A DNA stretch of 64,000 nt. Source: Streptomyces violascens (GTDB taxonomy: Bacteria; Actinomycetota; Actinomycetes; Streptomycetales; Streptomycetaceae). Every line of letters begins with the position of its first letter. Position 1 is the first letter of the stretch. The translations under genes were made by a program, and so were the position numbers. The stretch lies in assembly GCF_014649955.1 (NCBI RefSeq), contig NZ_BMUA01000003.1:408456-472455 (forward strand), written 5' to 3'. The notes below the pieces were generated by a model that saw only the letters and a program-made list of their open reading frames with translations, was not told where the DNA came from and made no database searches. This document shows positions 37,400-44,982 of the stretch, piece after piece.

Positions 37400-37610
37400 T
37401 GACGAGTCTCAGGCATGGAAGAGCGACAGGCGCGAGTCGGCAAGAGGGGGACGACGATCGGATCCAAGGGCCGAAAACGCATCCGGACATGCGACGACCC
37501 CCGCCGGGGGGGAGAGCGGGGGTCGTCCCCACGGCCGACTCGGGGGGGGAGGAGTCGGACCGGGTTAGCACGGTCGCGAACGATCCGTGACTTCCATGGT
37601 GTACCCGAGA
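37400..37610. ncRNA. Structured RNA candidate, possibly 6S-like
   Basis: Three nested long-range stems can form: CATGGAAG (37414-37421) with CTTCCATG (37591-37598); CGAGTCGG (37433-37440) with CCGACTCG (37535-37542); GGGGACGAC (37447-37455) with GTCGTCCCC (37522-37530). Together they make a rod with a large internal bubble of about 185 nt. Two local hairpins compete with it: 37493-37504/37516-37527 (12 bp) and 37535-37541/37552-37558, each with a G-rich loop. No coding frame fits. The size and bubble resemble 6S RNA, and I recall a 6S-like RNA reported near the orthologous locus in S. coelicolor. Strand is not decided: a TAAGCT -10-like box (37638-37643, minus) and TACGCA (37391, plus) are both weak. 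It occupies the 445-bp gap between ssd and the HAD gene. Confidence 0.5.
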
Positions 37611-37662
37611 GCCTTCTCAGGCAAACCCACGCGCCCCAGCTTACGCCGAATGGTGGGCGCCT

Positions 37663-38499
37663 ATGCTCGGGCTCGTGGAAAACCACTCGTTGCCGCGAAC
37701 CGCCGCCTTCTTCGACTTGGACAAGACAGTCATTGCCAAGTCGTCGACACTGACCTTCAGCAAGTCCTTCTATCAAGGAGGACTGATCAACCGCCGCGCC
37801 GTACTGCGCACCGCGTACGCGCAGTTCGTATTCCTCGCCGGTGGCGCCGACCACGATCAGATGGAGCGGATGCGCGAGTATCTGTCCGCCCTCTGCAAGG
37901 GCTGGAACGTCCAGCAGGTCAAGGAGATCGTCGCCGAGACCCTGCACGACCTGATCGACCCGATCATCTACGACGAGGCCGCCTCGCTGATCGAGGAGCA
38001 CCACGCCGCCGGCCGCGACGTGGTCATCGTGTCGACGTCCGGCGCCGAGGTCGTCGAGCCGATCGGCGAACTGCTCGGCGCGGACCGGGTGGTGGCTACC
38101 AGAATGGTGGTCGGCGACGACGGCTGCTTCACGGGGGACGTCGAGTACTACGCCTATGGGCCGACGAAGGCCGAGGCCGTCAAGGAGCTGGCCGAGTCCG
38201 AGGGATACGACCTGGCACGCTGCTACGCCTACAGCGATTCGGCAACCGATGTGCCGATGCTGGAGTCGGTCGGCCACCCCCACGCCGTCAATCCGGACCG
38301 GGCACTGCGCCGCGAAGCGGCCGCCCGGGAATGGCCGGTTCTCGTCTTCAACAGGCCGGTCAGTCTCAAACAACGGCTGCCCGTCATCAAGATGCCGCCC
38401 CGGTCGGCGCTGCTGGTCGCGGCAGCGGTCGGAGCGGCCGCGGCGACCGCGGGTCTCGTCTGGTACGCCAGCCGCCGGCGTGGCTGCGACTCTGCTTGA
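37663..38499 (+). CDS. HAD-IB family phosphatase, SerB-like, with C-terminal membrane helix
   Basis: A 278-residue haloacid dehalogenase-type phosphatase. Motif I is FFDLDKTVIAKSS (Asp nucleophile and Asp+2), motif II is VIVSTSGAE, and motifs III/IV lie around KAEAVKEL and YAYSDSATDVPMLE. The cap is helical, as in the HAD-IB subfamily close to phosphoserine phosphatase. A C-terminal hydrophobic stretch (SALLVAAAVGAAAATAGLVW) followed by ASRRRG predicts a tail anchor. The ATG at 37663 or the GTG at 37675 may initiate. The gene occupies the same position next to the pilus locus in mycobacteria (Rv3661). Substrate unknown. Confidence 0.85.
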   Translation: MLGLVENHSLPRTAAFFDLDKTVIAKSSTLTFSKSFYQGGLINRRAVLRTAYAQFVFLAGGADHDQMERMREYLSALCKGWNVQQVKEIVAETLHDLIDPIIYDEAASLIEEHHAAGRDVVIVSTSGAEVVEPIGELLGADRVVATRMVVGDDGCFTGDVEYYAYGPTKAEAVKELAESEGYDLARCYAYSDSATDVPMLESVGHPHAVNPDRALRREAAAREWPVLVFNRPVSLKQRLPVIKMPPRSALLVAAAVGAAAATAGLVWYASRRRGCDSA

Positions 38500-38836
38500 G
38501 GCGGTGCACGAACCCGCCCGAAGGGTGTTCCTGGAGAGCACACGAGGAAACGGTCGTCCGCTTTACCCCTGTTTGAACCTAAAAGTAAAGAACTGGGGTC
38601 AGGGGTTTCGCTTCCCGCCATACGGGAGTAGAAAGGACTCAACGGCCCGCGAGACCTGGGACATCCGAGAGGATCACCTTCTACGCAATAAAGGCCCCAC
38701 GGACCGAGCATGAACATCGAGCACCCACGCGACGTCGACCCGTCGATTACGGGCCAGCCGCACCAGGTGAACGGGCAGAGAATCCCGGCCTGATGGGCAA
38801 TTTTCGAGGACGCTTGGTAACACGGTGGACATGCCA
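38500..38836 (+). ncRNA. Structured intergenic region, possible sRNA ending at terminator
   Basis: This part of the 479-bp gap after the HAD gene has several pairings: ACCCCTG (38565-38571) with CAGGGGT (38600-38606) around an A-rich loop; TCCCG (38613-38617) with CGGGA (38623-38627); GTAGAAAGG (38629-38637) with CCTTCTAC (one bulge, right arm near 38677-38684). It includes unusually A-rich bases 38572-38596 and leads into the strong terminator at 38837. A plus-strand transcript is inferred; no promoter was identified. Confidence 0.4.
38710..38793 (+). CDS. Possible 27-residue peptide ORF
   Basis: ATG at 38710 to TGA at 38791-38793 encodes a polar peptide beginning MNIEHPRDVDPSITG and ending GQRIPA. 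Of its 26 sense codons after the start, about 22 end in G or C, which fits coding DNA here. No good Shine-Dalgarno is present (only GGA nine bases upstream). It lies between the structured segment and the terminator at 38837, so it could be a leader peptide, an sRNA-encoded peptide or chance. Confidence 0.3.
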   Translation: MNIEHPRDVDPSITGQPHQVNGQRIPA

Positions 38837-38874
38837 GCGGCGGTATCGGACATCGATACCGCCGCAACCCTTTT
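38837..38874 (+). terminator. Rho-independent terminator, plus strand
   Basis: Perfect 12-bp arms GCGGCGGTATCG (38837-38848) and CGATACCGCCGC (38854-38865) with a GACAT loop, then AACCCTTTT (T-tract 38871-38874). It ends any plus-strand transcript from the HAD gene or the intergenic RNA candidate. The convergent Fic-like gene stops about 105 bases further on. Confidence 0.88.
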
Positions 38875-38978
38875 CCCGTACGAAATGTACGACTTCAGGT
38901 GTACGCACTGTACGGCTTGGGGCTCCCAGGGGAGGGCGAACCGGGGGCCCGTCGCGAGCAGTCGGGCGAACCTGCCGC

Positions 38979-39797
38979 CTACGCGGCGCCTCGCTGCAGC
39001 GCCTCGCACACCGCCGTCGACTCGCGCACACCCAGCTCGACCGCCTTGCCACAGTGGGCGATCCAGGCCGCCATGCCCTGCGGGGTCCCCGAGGCGTAGC
39101 CGTCGAGCGCCGCCGCGTAGGCCGCCCGCCCCAGCTCCGCATGACCGACCTCGGCCGGGCAGATCGCCTTCGGGTCCAGGCCGCTGCCGATCAGCACGAT
39201 CCGCTCGGCGGTGCGCGCGACGAGTCCGTTGTACGAGGCGAAGGGCCGCAGCGCGAGGAGCTCTCCGTGCACGATGGCGGCGGTCACCAGGGCCGGGGCC
39301 GAGCTGCCCGCGATGATCAGTTGGGAGAGGCCTTCGAGGCGCCCCGCGACCTCGTCCGCGTCCGGCAGGGAAAGTTCGATGAGCGGCTCGTCGACGGCTT
39401 CGCCGTGCTGACGCGGCCGGCCGACCGCGTCACCGGCGTCCGCGGCGGCGACCAGGTGCAGCCGGGCCAGCACCCGCAGGGGCGACTGCCGCCAGATGGA
39501 AAGGAGTTGGCCCGCCTCGGCGGTCAGTCGCAGTGCGGCGCCGACCGTGCGCGCCTCGGGCTCGCTGCCGAAGTCGGTACGCCGCCGCACCTCTTCGAGG
39601 GCCCAGTCCGCGCCGGACAGGGCGGCACTGCCGCGGGCCCCGCGCAGTGCCGCTTCCGAGGTGATCTCGTTGCTGCGGCGCCGCATCACACGGTGCCCGT
39701 AGACCCGGTCCACGGCCTTGCGCACGGAGTCCACGGCGTCCGGGACGCCCGGCAGCCCACCGAGGGCGACGAGAGGGTCAGCGGCGTTCGTACTCAT
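38979..39797 (-). CDS. Fic-like protein with degenerate active-site motif
   Basis: A 272-residue protein, often annotated oxidoreductase or Fic-like in actinobacteria. The region HGELLALRPFASYNGLVARTAER (residues about 195-217, split here as HGELLALRPF and ASYNGLVARTAER) aligns with the Fic motif HPFxxGNGRxxR, but the catalytic His is Arg, and the GNGR loop reads YNGLVAR. AMP transfer is therefore doubtful. A flanking helix VTAAIVHGELL is Fic-like. The ATG at 39797 has no Shine-Dalgarno. It diverges from the CooC-like ATPase gene over about 100 bp, in which CGAGTG (39838-39843) and CACTCG (39852-39857) form a small dyad. Confidence 0.72.
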   Translation of the reverse strand: MSTNAADPLVALGGLPGVPDAVDSVRKAVDRVYGHRVMRRRSNEITSEAALRGARGSAALSGADWALEEVRRRTDFGSEPEARTVGAALRLTAEAGQLLSIWRQSPLRVLARLHLVAAADAGDAVGRPRQHGEAVDEPLIELSLPDADEVAGRLEGLSQLIIAGSSAPALVTAAIVHGELLALRPFASYNGLVARTAERIVLIGSGLDPKAICPAEVGHAELGRAAYAAALDGYASGTPQGMAAWIAHCGKAVELGVRESTAVCEALQRGAA

Positions 39798-39899
39798 AGG
39801 TAAGGAGGCTACGCGTCCGCAAGCCGCGCCCCACCTTCGAGTGGTCTTCTTCACTCGGCATGCATACATAACGCCACCATGCAATTACCCTTGGTGAAC

Positions 39900-40898
39900 A
39901 TGAAGATCGCTTTCGTGGGGAAGGGCGGCAGCGGCAAAACCACGCTGTCCTCGCTCTTCATTCGTCACCTCACCGCCAACGAGGCCGCCGTCGTCGCGGT
40001 CGACGCCGACATCAACCAGCACCTCGGGGCCGCGCTCGGGCTCGACGAGGAGGAGGCCGCGGCCCTGCCCGCGATGGGCGCGCACCTGCCGCTCATCAAG
40101 GAGTACCTGCGCGGCACCAACCCGCGGATCACCTCCACCGAGACGATGATCAAGACGACGCCGCCCGGCCACGGCTCCCGGCTGCTGAGGGTGCGCGAGG
40201 CGAACCCGGTGTACGAGGCGTGCGCGCGCCGGGTGGTGCTCGACGACGGGGACATCCGGCTGATGGCGACCGGCCCGTTCACCGAGTCCGACCTGGGCGT
40301 CGCCTGCTACCACTCGAAGGTCGGCGCGGTCGAGCTGTGCCTGAACCACCTGGTGGACGGCGTGGACGAGTACGTCGTCGTCGACATGACGGCGGGCTCG
40401 GACTCGTTCGCCTCCGGCATGTTCACGCGCTTCGACATGACCTTCCTGGTGGCCGAGCCGACCCGCAAGGGCGTCTCGGTCTACCGCCAATACAAGGAGT
40501 ACGCCCGGGACTACGGGGTCGGGCTCATGGTCGTCGGCAACAAGGTGCAGGGCCAGGACGACGTGGACTTCCTGCGCGCCGAGGTCGGCGACGACCTCCT
40601 GGTGACGGTGGGCCACTCCGACTGGGTCCGCGCGATGGAGAAGGGCCGCCCTCCGCGGTTCGAGCTCCTGGAGGCCGACAACCGGCTCGCCCTGCAGACG
40701 CTCCAGGACGCGGCGGACGATTCGTACGGGAACCGGGATTGGGAGCGCTACACGCGGCAGATGGTGCACTTCCATCTCAAGAACGCGGAGAGCTGGGGCA
40801 ATGCGAAGACCGGGGCCGACCTGGCCGCGCAGGTCGACCCCGCCTTCGTGCTGAGCGAGGGGCTGATCGCCGAGGTCAGTGAGCCGCAGCCTGCCTGA
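39900..40898 (+). CDS. CooC/MinD-like P-loop ATPase
   Basis: A 332-residue deviant Walker ATPase: MKIAFVGKGGSGKTTLSSLF at the N-terminus, switch-like VVAVDADINQHLGAALG, and VVVDMTAGSDSFASGMF. It resembles CooC, an ATPase that helps insert nickel into carbon monoxide dehydrogenase, but no such enzyme is encoded nearby; the client protein is unknown. The ATG at 39900 is chosen because it starts exactly at the conserved MKIAFVGKGG. An ATG at 39879 would add seven residues and sits 10 bases after a TACATA -10-like box. Its last 23 bases overlap the convergent deacetylase gene. Confidence 0.8.
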   Translation: MKIAFVGKGGSGKTTLSSLFIRHLTANEAAVVAVDADINQHLGAALGLDEEEAAALPAMGAHLPLIKEYLRGTNPRITSTETMIKTTPPGHGSRLLRVREANPVYEACARRVVLDDGDIRLMATGPFTESDLGVACYHSKVGAVELCLNHLVDGVDEYVVVDMTAGSDSFASGMFTRFDMTFLVAEPTRKGVSVYRQYKEYARDYGVGLMVVGNKVQGQDDVDFLRAEVGDDLLVTVGHSDWVRAMEKGRPPRFELLEADNRLALQTLQDAADDSYGNRDWERYTRQMVHFHLKNAESWGNAKTGADLAAQVDPAFVLSEGLIAEVSEPQPA

Positions 40899-42174
40899 CG
40901 GCCGGCTCGGGCGCCGCGGGCTTCAGCGGGGCGACCGGCTTCCCGGGGGCCCCGGACTGGGCGGCCTCCAGGGCTGCCCAGCCGCCCTTGGGTGCCTCGC
41001 CGACCTTCAGCGCGTTGAGCTTGGCGAGCACGGCCGGGTCCTGCGCGTCCAGCCAGTCGGCGAGCTGACGGAACGAGACGCAACGGACGTCGCGCTTCAC
41101 GCACACCGTCCTGATGGTGTCCTCGATGGCGCGCATATAGGTGCCACCGTTCCAGGACTCGAAGTGGTTGCCGATGATCAGCGGGGCGCGGTTGCCGTCG
41201 TAGGAGCGGGCGAAGGCCTGGAGGAGGCCGTCGCGCATCTGGTTGCCCCAGTACTCGTGCTGATCGGCGTCACCGGTCATCGCGTTGGACTGGTTCATGT
41301 AGAAGTTGTAGTCCATGGACAGCGTCTCGAAGCCGCGGCCCGGGACGGGTACCAGCTGCATCGACAGGTCCCAGACGCCGTTGTCGTTCTTCTTCGGCCA
41401 CACCTGGTCGTTGACGGCGCTGGTGTCGTAGCGGAAGCCCATCTGGCCCGCGGCCGCGACGAAGTTCTTGCGTCCCTCCAGGCACGGGGTGCGGCCGCCG
41501 ATGAGTTCCTTGTCGTAGTCGAACGGCAGCGGCGCCTCCGCCTTCATGCCGGAGTTCGTCTTCCAGTTCTTCACAAAGGACTTGGCTTGCGCGATCTCGC
41601 TCTTCCACTCGTCCACCGACCAGGTGCCGACACCGCCCTCGGGGCCGCAGAAGTGGCCGTTGAAGTGGGTCCCGATCTCGTTGCCCTCCTGCCACGCGGC
41701 ACGCAGCTGGGTGACGGTGTCCTTGATGCCCTTGTCGTCATTGAAACCGATGTCCGAGAGGCCCGAGGAGTGCTTGGGCGCGGTGTACAGGCTCGCCTTG
41801 GCCTCGGGGAGCAAGTACACGCCGCTCAGGAAGTACGTCATGGTCGCGTTGGACTCCTTGGCGACCTGGCGGAAGTGTGAGAAGAGCTTCTGGCTGTCCT
41901 CGCCCGCGCCGTCCCAGGAGAACACCACGAACTGGGGCGGCTGCTGCCCCGGTTTGAGCTTCTGGGCCTTGAGCAGGTGCGGCTGGAGCCCGGTGTACGC
42001 AGTGGAGCCGTCCCCGATGAGATGGGGCGCGATCTTGGGGGCGGCCGCGCCCTGCGGGCCGGCGTGCGCGCCCGGCCCGGCCGGGTCCGAGGAACAGCCC
42101 GCGGCTCCGGCGGCCAGCGCCGCGGCGATGACACCGACAGCGATCCTCCGGGTGGCGTGCGTGGCTTCGATCAT
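40876..42174 (-). CDS. Secreted polysaccharide deacetylase-like lipoprotein
   Basis: A 432-residue exported protein. The lipobox AAGAAGCSSD lies near residue 27. The NodB-homology domain begins with FVVFSWDGAGED (first Asp motif) and contains EIGTHFNGHFCG, the metal-binding His-x(3-4)-His motif, plus HFESWNGG and RAPLIIGNH near the C-terminal part of the barrel. It probably de-N-acetylates cell-wall or extracellular glycans, but substrate is not fixed. A Pro/Ala-rich tail ends the protein. The ATG at 42174 follows GAGGTGGG. It diverges from the SulP-carbonic anhydrase gene across a gap with two AT-rich dyads. Confidence 0.82.
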   Translation of the reverse strand: MIEATHATRRIAVGVIAAALAAGAAGCSSDPAGPGAHAGPQGAAAPKIAPHLIGDGSTAYTGLQPHLLKAQKLKPGQQPPQFVVFSWDGAGEDSQKLFSHFRQVAKESNATMTYFLSGVYLLPEAKASLYTAPKHSSGLSDIGFNDDKGIKDTVTQLRAAWQEGNEIGTHFNGHFCGPEGGVGTWSVDEWKSEIAQAKSFVKNWKTNSGMKAEAPLPFDYDKELIGGRTPCLEGRKNFVAAAGQMGFRYDTSAVNDQVWPKKNDNGVWDLSMQLVPVPGRGFETLSMDYNFYMNQSNAMTGDADQHEYWGNQMRDGLLQAFARSYDGNRAPLIIGNHFESWNGGTYMRAIEDTIRTVCVKRDVRCVSFRQLADWLDAQDPAVLAKLNALKVGEAPKGGWAALEAAQSGAPGKPVAPLKPAAPEPAVRQAAAH

Positions 42175-42281
42175 CCGCCCACCTCTTTCTTGCGGTTATG
42201 TGATTGACATGCCGTCACGGCGCCGCAAAAGTCGCACGCAACCCCAGGGGCAGAGGTGCGACAAGCCGGTTGAAAAGCTGC

Positions 42282-42305
42282 TTATTCACCCTTCAGAGTG
42301 AATAA
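42282..42305. promoter_or_regulatory. AT-rich perfect dyad in divergent control region
   Basis: TTATTCAC (42282-42289) and GTGAATAA (42298-42305) are perfect 8-bp arms separated by eight bases. Such AT-rich symmetry is rare in 72% G+C DNA. It lies between the divergent deacetylase and SulP-carbonic anhydrase genes and is a good candidate operator. Confidence 0.5.
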
Positions 42306-42309
42306 CTGG

Positions 42310-42328
42310 CCCATTTGCCCCAAATGGG
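42310..42328. promoter_or_regulatory. Second dyad in the same control region
   Basis: CCCATTT (42310-42316) and AAATGGG (42322-42328) form a perfect 7-bp inverted repeat with a GCCCC loop, four bases after the first dyad. The pair might bind two dimers of one regulator or act as a hairpin in a 5' leader. Confidence 0.45.
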
Positions 42329-42453
42329 AAGCGCAATACTTTACTCTGCATTACGATTCGTTTACCGAGAGTTGAGAGTCCCGCCGCTGCACGCCGTGAC
42401 CCACGGCCGCGACCCCACGTTCCGCGATCGCGCTGCCCGGAGGAGACGGGAAC

Positions 42454-44775
42454 ATGCCTGCTTGCGTACCCCCTCGCGCCAAGACCCCACCTCGCACCCC
42501 TCGCATACGGCGACCGCACCAGGTGTCTCCTTCCGGGGACGGGTCGAGGCGCCGCTTCCGGATCAAGGGCGCCGACGTCTCGGCGTCCATCACCGTCTTC
42601 CTGCTCGCCGTCCCGATGTCGCTCGGTCTCGCCGTCGCCATCGACGCGCCCCTGGAGGCCGGCCTCATCGCGGCCGGCGTCGGCGGGATCGTCGCCGGGC
42701 TGCTCGGCGGCTCGCCCCTGCTCGTCAGCGGGCCGTCGGCCGGCCTCACCGTGGTGTCCGCCGAGCTGATCCAGACCTACGGCTGGCGCACCAGCTGCGC
42801 CATCACCGTGTGCGCGGGTCTGCTCCAAGTCGCCCTGGGCTCACTCAAGGCCGCGCGCTCCGCCCTCGCGGTCAGCCCCGCCATCGTGCACGGCACGCTC
42901 GCAGGCATCGGCGCCGCCATCGCGCTCGCGCAGCTCCACATCGTCCTCGGCGGCTCCCCGCAGAGCTCGGTCGTGGACAACGCCCTCGCCCTGCCCGAGC
43001 AGTTGGCCCAGGTCGGCCCCGCGGCCCCCCTCATCGGCGCGCTGACCATCGCCGTACTCCTGCTGTGGCCGCGCGTTCCCGGGCGCATCGGAAAAGCCCT
43101 GCGCCGGATCCCCGCCGCACTGGCCTGCGTGGTGGTCGCCACCGGCGTCGCCGCGCTCGCCGCGCCGCACATCGCCCGGGTCGCCCTGCCCTCCTGGGAC
43201 GCGCACGTGCTGCCCGAGCTGCCGCAGGGGCCGGTGCTCGGGCTCGCCGCCGCCGTGCTCACCGTGACGCTGGTCGCCAGCCTGGAGTCGCTGCTCTCCG
43301 CGGTCGCCGTGAACCGCCTCGCGTCCGAGCGGCCGGGCACCACGGCCCCGCCGCGCGCCGACCTCGACCGCGAGCTGCGCGGCCAGGGCATCGCCAACGC
43401 CGTCTCCGGGCTGCTCGGCGGCATGCCCGTCTCGGGCGGCGCGGTGCGCGGCAGCGCCAACGTCCGGGCGGGCGCGACCGGCCGCGCCTCGACCGTGCTG
43501 CACGGCGTGTGGGTGCTGCTCGCGGCCGGGCTGCTCGTGTCCGTACTGGAGTGGATCCCGCTGGCCGCGCTGGCCGCCCTGGTCATGATGGTCGGCATCC
43601 AGATGGTCAACTTCGCGCACATCCGCAACGTCCACAAGCACCGCGAATTCCTGGTTTACGTGGCTGCCGTCGGCGGAGTGCTCGTCCTGGGCGTGCTGCA
43701 AGGGGTGGTCCTGGGGATCGCGGTGGCCGTGGCCGTCGCGCTGCACCGGCTCGCCCGTACCCGGATCACCGTTCAGGAGGAGGCCGGCGGCACGTATCTG
43801 GTGCGTGCCCGCGGCCAGTTGACGTTTCTCGCCGTGCCCCGGCTGACCCGGGCGCTCAGCCATGTCCCCCAAGGAGCCGACACCATCGTGGAGCTGGACG
43901 GGTCGTTCATGGATCACGCCGCCTTCGAGGCGCTGCAGGGCTGGCAGGACGCGCACCACGCGCGCGGCGGCAACGTACGCATCACCGGGCGCGCCGGCGG
44001 CAGGGTCGCCGAGCCCGCCTCCACCGCGCACACGTGCTGCCGCCCCTGGACGCCGTGGCGCAACCACCACTGCCACGACCAGCCGCCACAGCGCGCCCAC
44101 GGGCACCAACTGGCCAGCGGTCTCAGCTCGTTCCAGCGCAACACCGCTCCCCTGGTGCGCGACGAGCTGGCCCGGCTCGCCCGCGAGGGCCAGCGACCGC
44201 AGCAGCTGTTCATCACCTGCGCGGACTCCCGCCTGGTCACCAGCATGATCACGTCCAGTGGGCCGGGCGATCTGTTCACCGTCCGCAACATCGGCAACCT
44301 GGTCCCGCCGCCGGGCGCGGAAGGCGTCGACGACTCGGTCGCCGCGGCCATCGAGTACGCCGTGGACATCCTCCAGGTCCAGTCGATCACCGTCTGCGGG
44401 CACTCCGGCTGCGGCGCGATGCAGGCGCTGCTCAGCAGCAGCCCCGAGGCGCCGATGACGCCGCTGCGCCGCTGGCTGCGGTACGGCAGGCCGAGCCTGG
44501 AGCGGATGGCAAGCCCACGGCACTCCTGGGCCCGGATCGCCGGGCGGCTGCCCGCCGATGCCGTGGAACAGCTCTGTCTGACCAATGTCGTCCAGCAGTT
44601 GGACCATCTGCGGCAGCACGAATCGGTGGCCCGCGCGCTGGAGGCCGGCACCCTCGCCCTGCACGGCATGTACTTCCATGTAGGCGAGGCGCAGGCGTAT
44701 CTGCTGGCTCCGGACGACCACGCGGAGGTCTTCGTAGGCGTCGGCGTCAACCTCCTGGAGGACACGCACGCCTGA
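42454..44775 (+). CDS. SulP-family anion transporter fused to beta-carbonic anhydrase
   Basis: A 773-residue fusion. Residues about 45-430 are the SulP transporter core (SITVFLLAVPMSLGLAVAID; GLLGGMPVSGGAVRGSANV). Residues about 445-545 are a STAS-like domain (RGQLTFLAVPRL, IVELDGSFMDHAAFEAL). Residues about 560-770 are a complete beta-class carbonic anhydrase with zinc ligands in ITCADSRL (near 587) and CGHSGCGAM (near 648). The pairing suggests bicarbonate or sulfate transport coupled to CO2 hydration. The ATG at 42454 follows GGAGGAGACGGGAAC. No cation-transport gene lies beside it. Confidence 0.93.
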   Translation: MPACVPPRAKTPPRTPRIRRPHQVSPSGDGSRRRFRIKGADVSASITVFLLAVPMSLGLAVAIDAPLEAGLIAAGVGGIVAGLLGGSPLLVSGPSAGLTVVSAELIQTYGWRTSCAITVCAGLLQVALGSLKAARSALAVSPAIVHGTLAGIGAAIALAQLHIVLGGSPQSSVVDNALALPEQLAQVGPAAPLIGALTIAVLLLWPRVPGRIGKALRRIPAALACVVVATGVAALAAPHIARVALPSWDAHVLPELPQGPVLGLAAAVLTVTLVASLESLLSAVAVNRLASERPGTTAPPRADLDRELRGQGIANAVSGLLGGMPVSGGAVRGSANVRAGATGRASTVLHGVWVLLAAGLLVSVLEWIPLAALAALVMMVGIQMVNFAHIRNVHKHREFLVYVAAVGGVLVLGVLQGVVLGIAVAVAVALHRLARTRITVQEEAGGTYLVRARGQLTFLAVPRLTRALSHVPQGADTIVELDGSFMDHAAFEALQGWQDAHHARGGNVRITGRAGGRVAEPASTAHTCCRPWTPWRNHHCHDQPPQRAHGHQLASGLSSFQRNTAPLVRDELARLAREGQRPQQLFITCADSRLVTSMITSSGPGDLFTVRNIGNLVPPPGAEGVDDSVAAAIEYAVDILQVQSITVCGHSGCGAMQALLSSSPEAPMTPLRRWLRYGRPSLERMASPRHSWARIAGRLPADAVEQLCLTNVVQQLDHLRQHESVARALEAGTLALHGMYFHVGEAQAYLLAPDDHAEVFVGVGVNLLEDTHA

Positions 44776-44800
44776 ACCTGCCGCGCCTCGTCGAGAACGT

Positions 44801-44843
44801 ACGGCCTCTCCCGACCGGCCTCCCCGGCCGCAGGAGAGGCCGT
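44801..44843 (+). terminator. Hairpin after SulP-carbonic anhydrase gene
   Basis: ACGGCCTCTCC (44801-44811) pairs with GGAGAGGCCGT (44833-44843). The loop contains a second small GGCC stem. It lies 26 bases after the stop and has no T-run. Confidence 0.6.
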
Positions 44844-44874
44844 CCGCATGCCGCGCCGACGGCCGGCGAGCCCT

Positions 44875-44890
44875 ACAGGTCTAAACCAAT
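44875..44890. promoter_or_regulatory. DasR-responsive element (dre) candidate upstream of acsA
   Basis: ACAGGTCTAAACCAAT matches the DasR consensus ACTGGTCTAGACCACT at 13 of 16 positions and keeps the GGTCTA/ACCA core. It lies 93 bases upstream of the acetyl-CoA synthetase start. DasR is the GntR-type regulator of N-acetylglucosamine use, and acetyl-CoA synthetase control by DasR has been described in actinomycetes, as I recall. Confidence 0.6.
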
Positions 44891-44982
44891 TCCCTGGAGG
44901 CCCTTGTCACCCGGCCTGTGGCCTGATGAGCTATGGCCCGGGACACATAGGCACATAGGACGCCCTGGGAAAGGGAGATGTC

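Noticed and set aside
37491..37558. G-rich hairpin loops considered as a simple terminator
   Set aside because: No T-tract follows on either strand, the nearest genes are divergent from here, and the arms also pair with distant segments; a structured RNA explains more.
37560..37650. Possible tRNA-like segment
   Set aside because: No cloverleaf with T-arm GTTCRA could be built.
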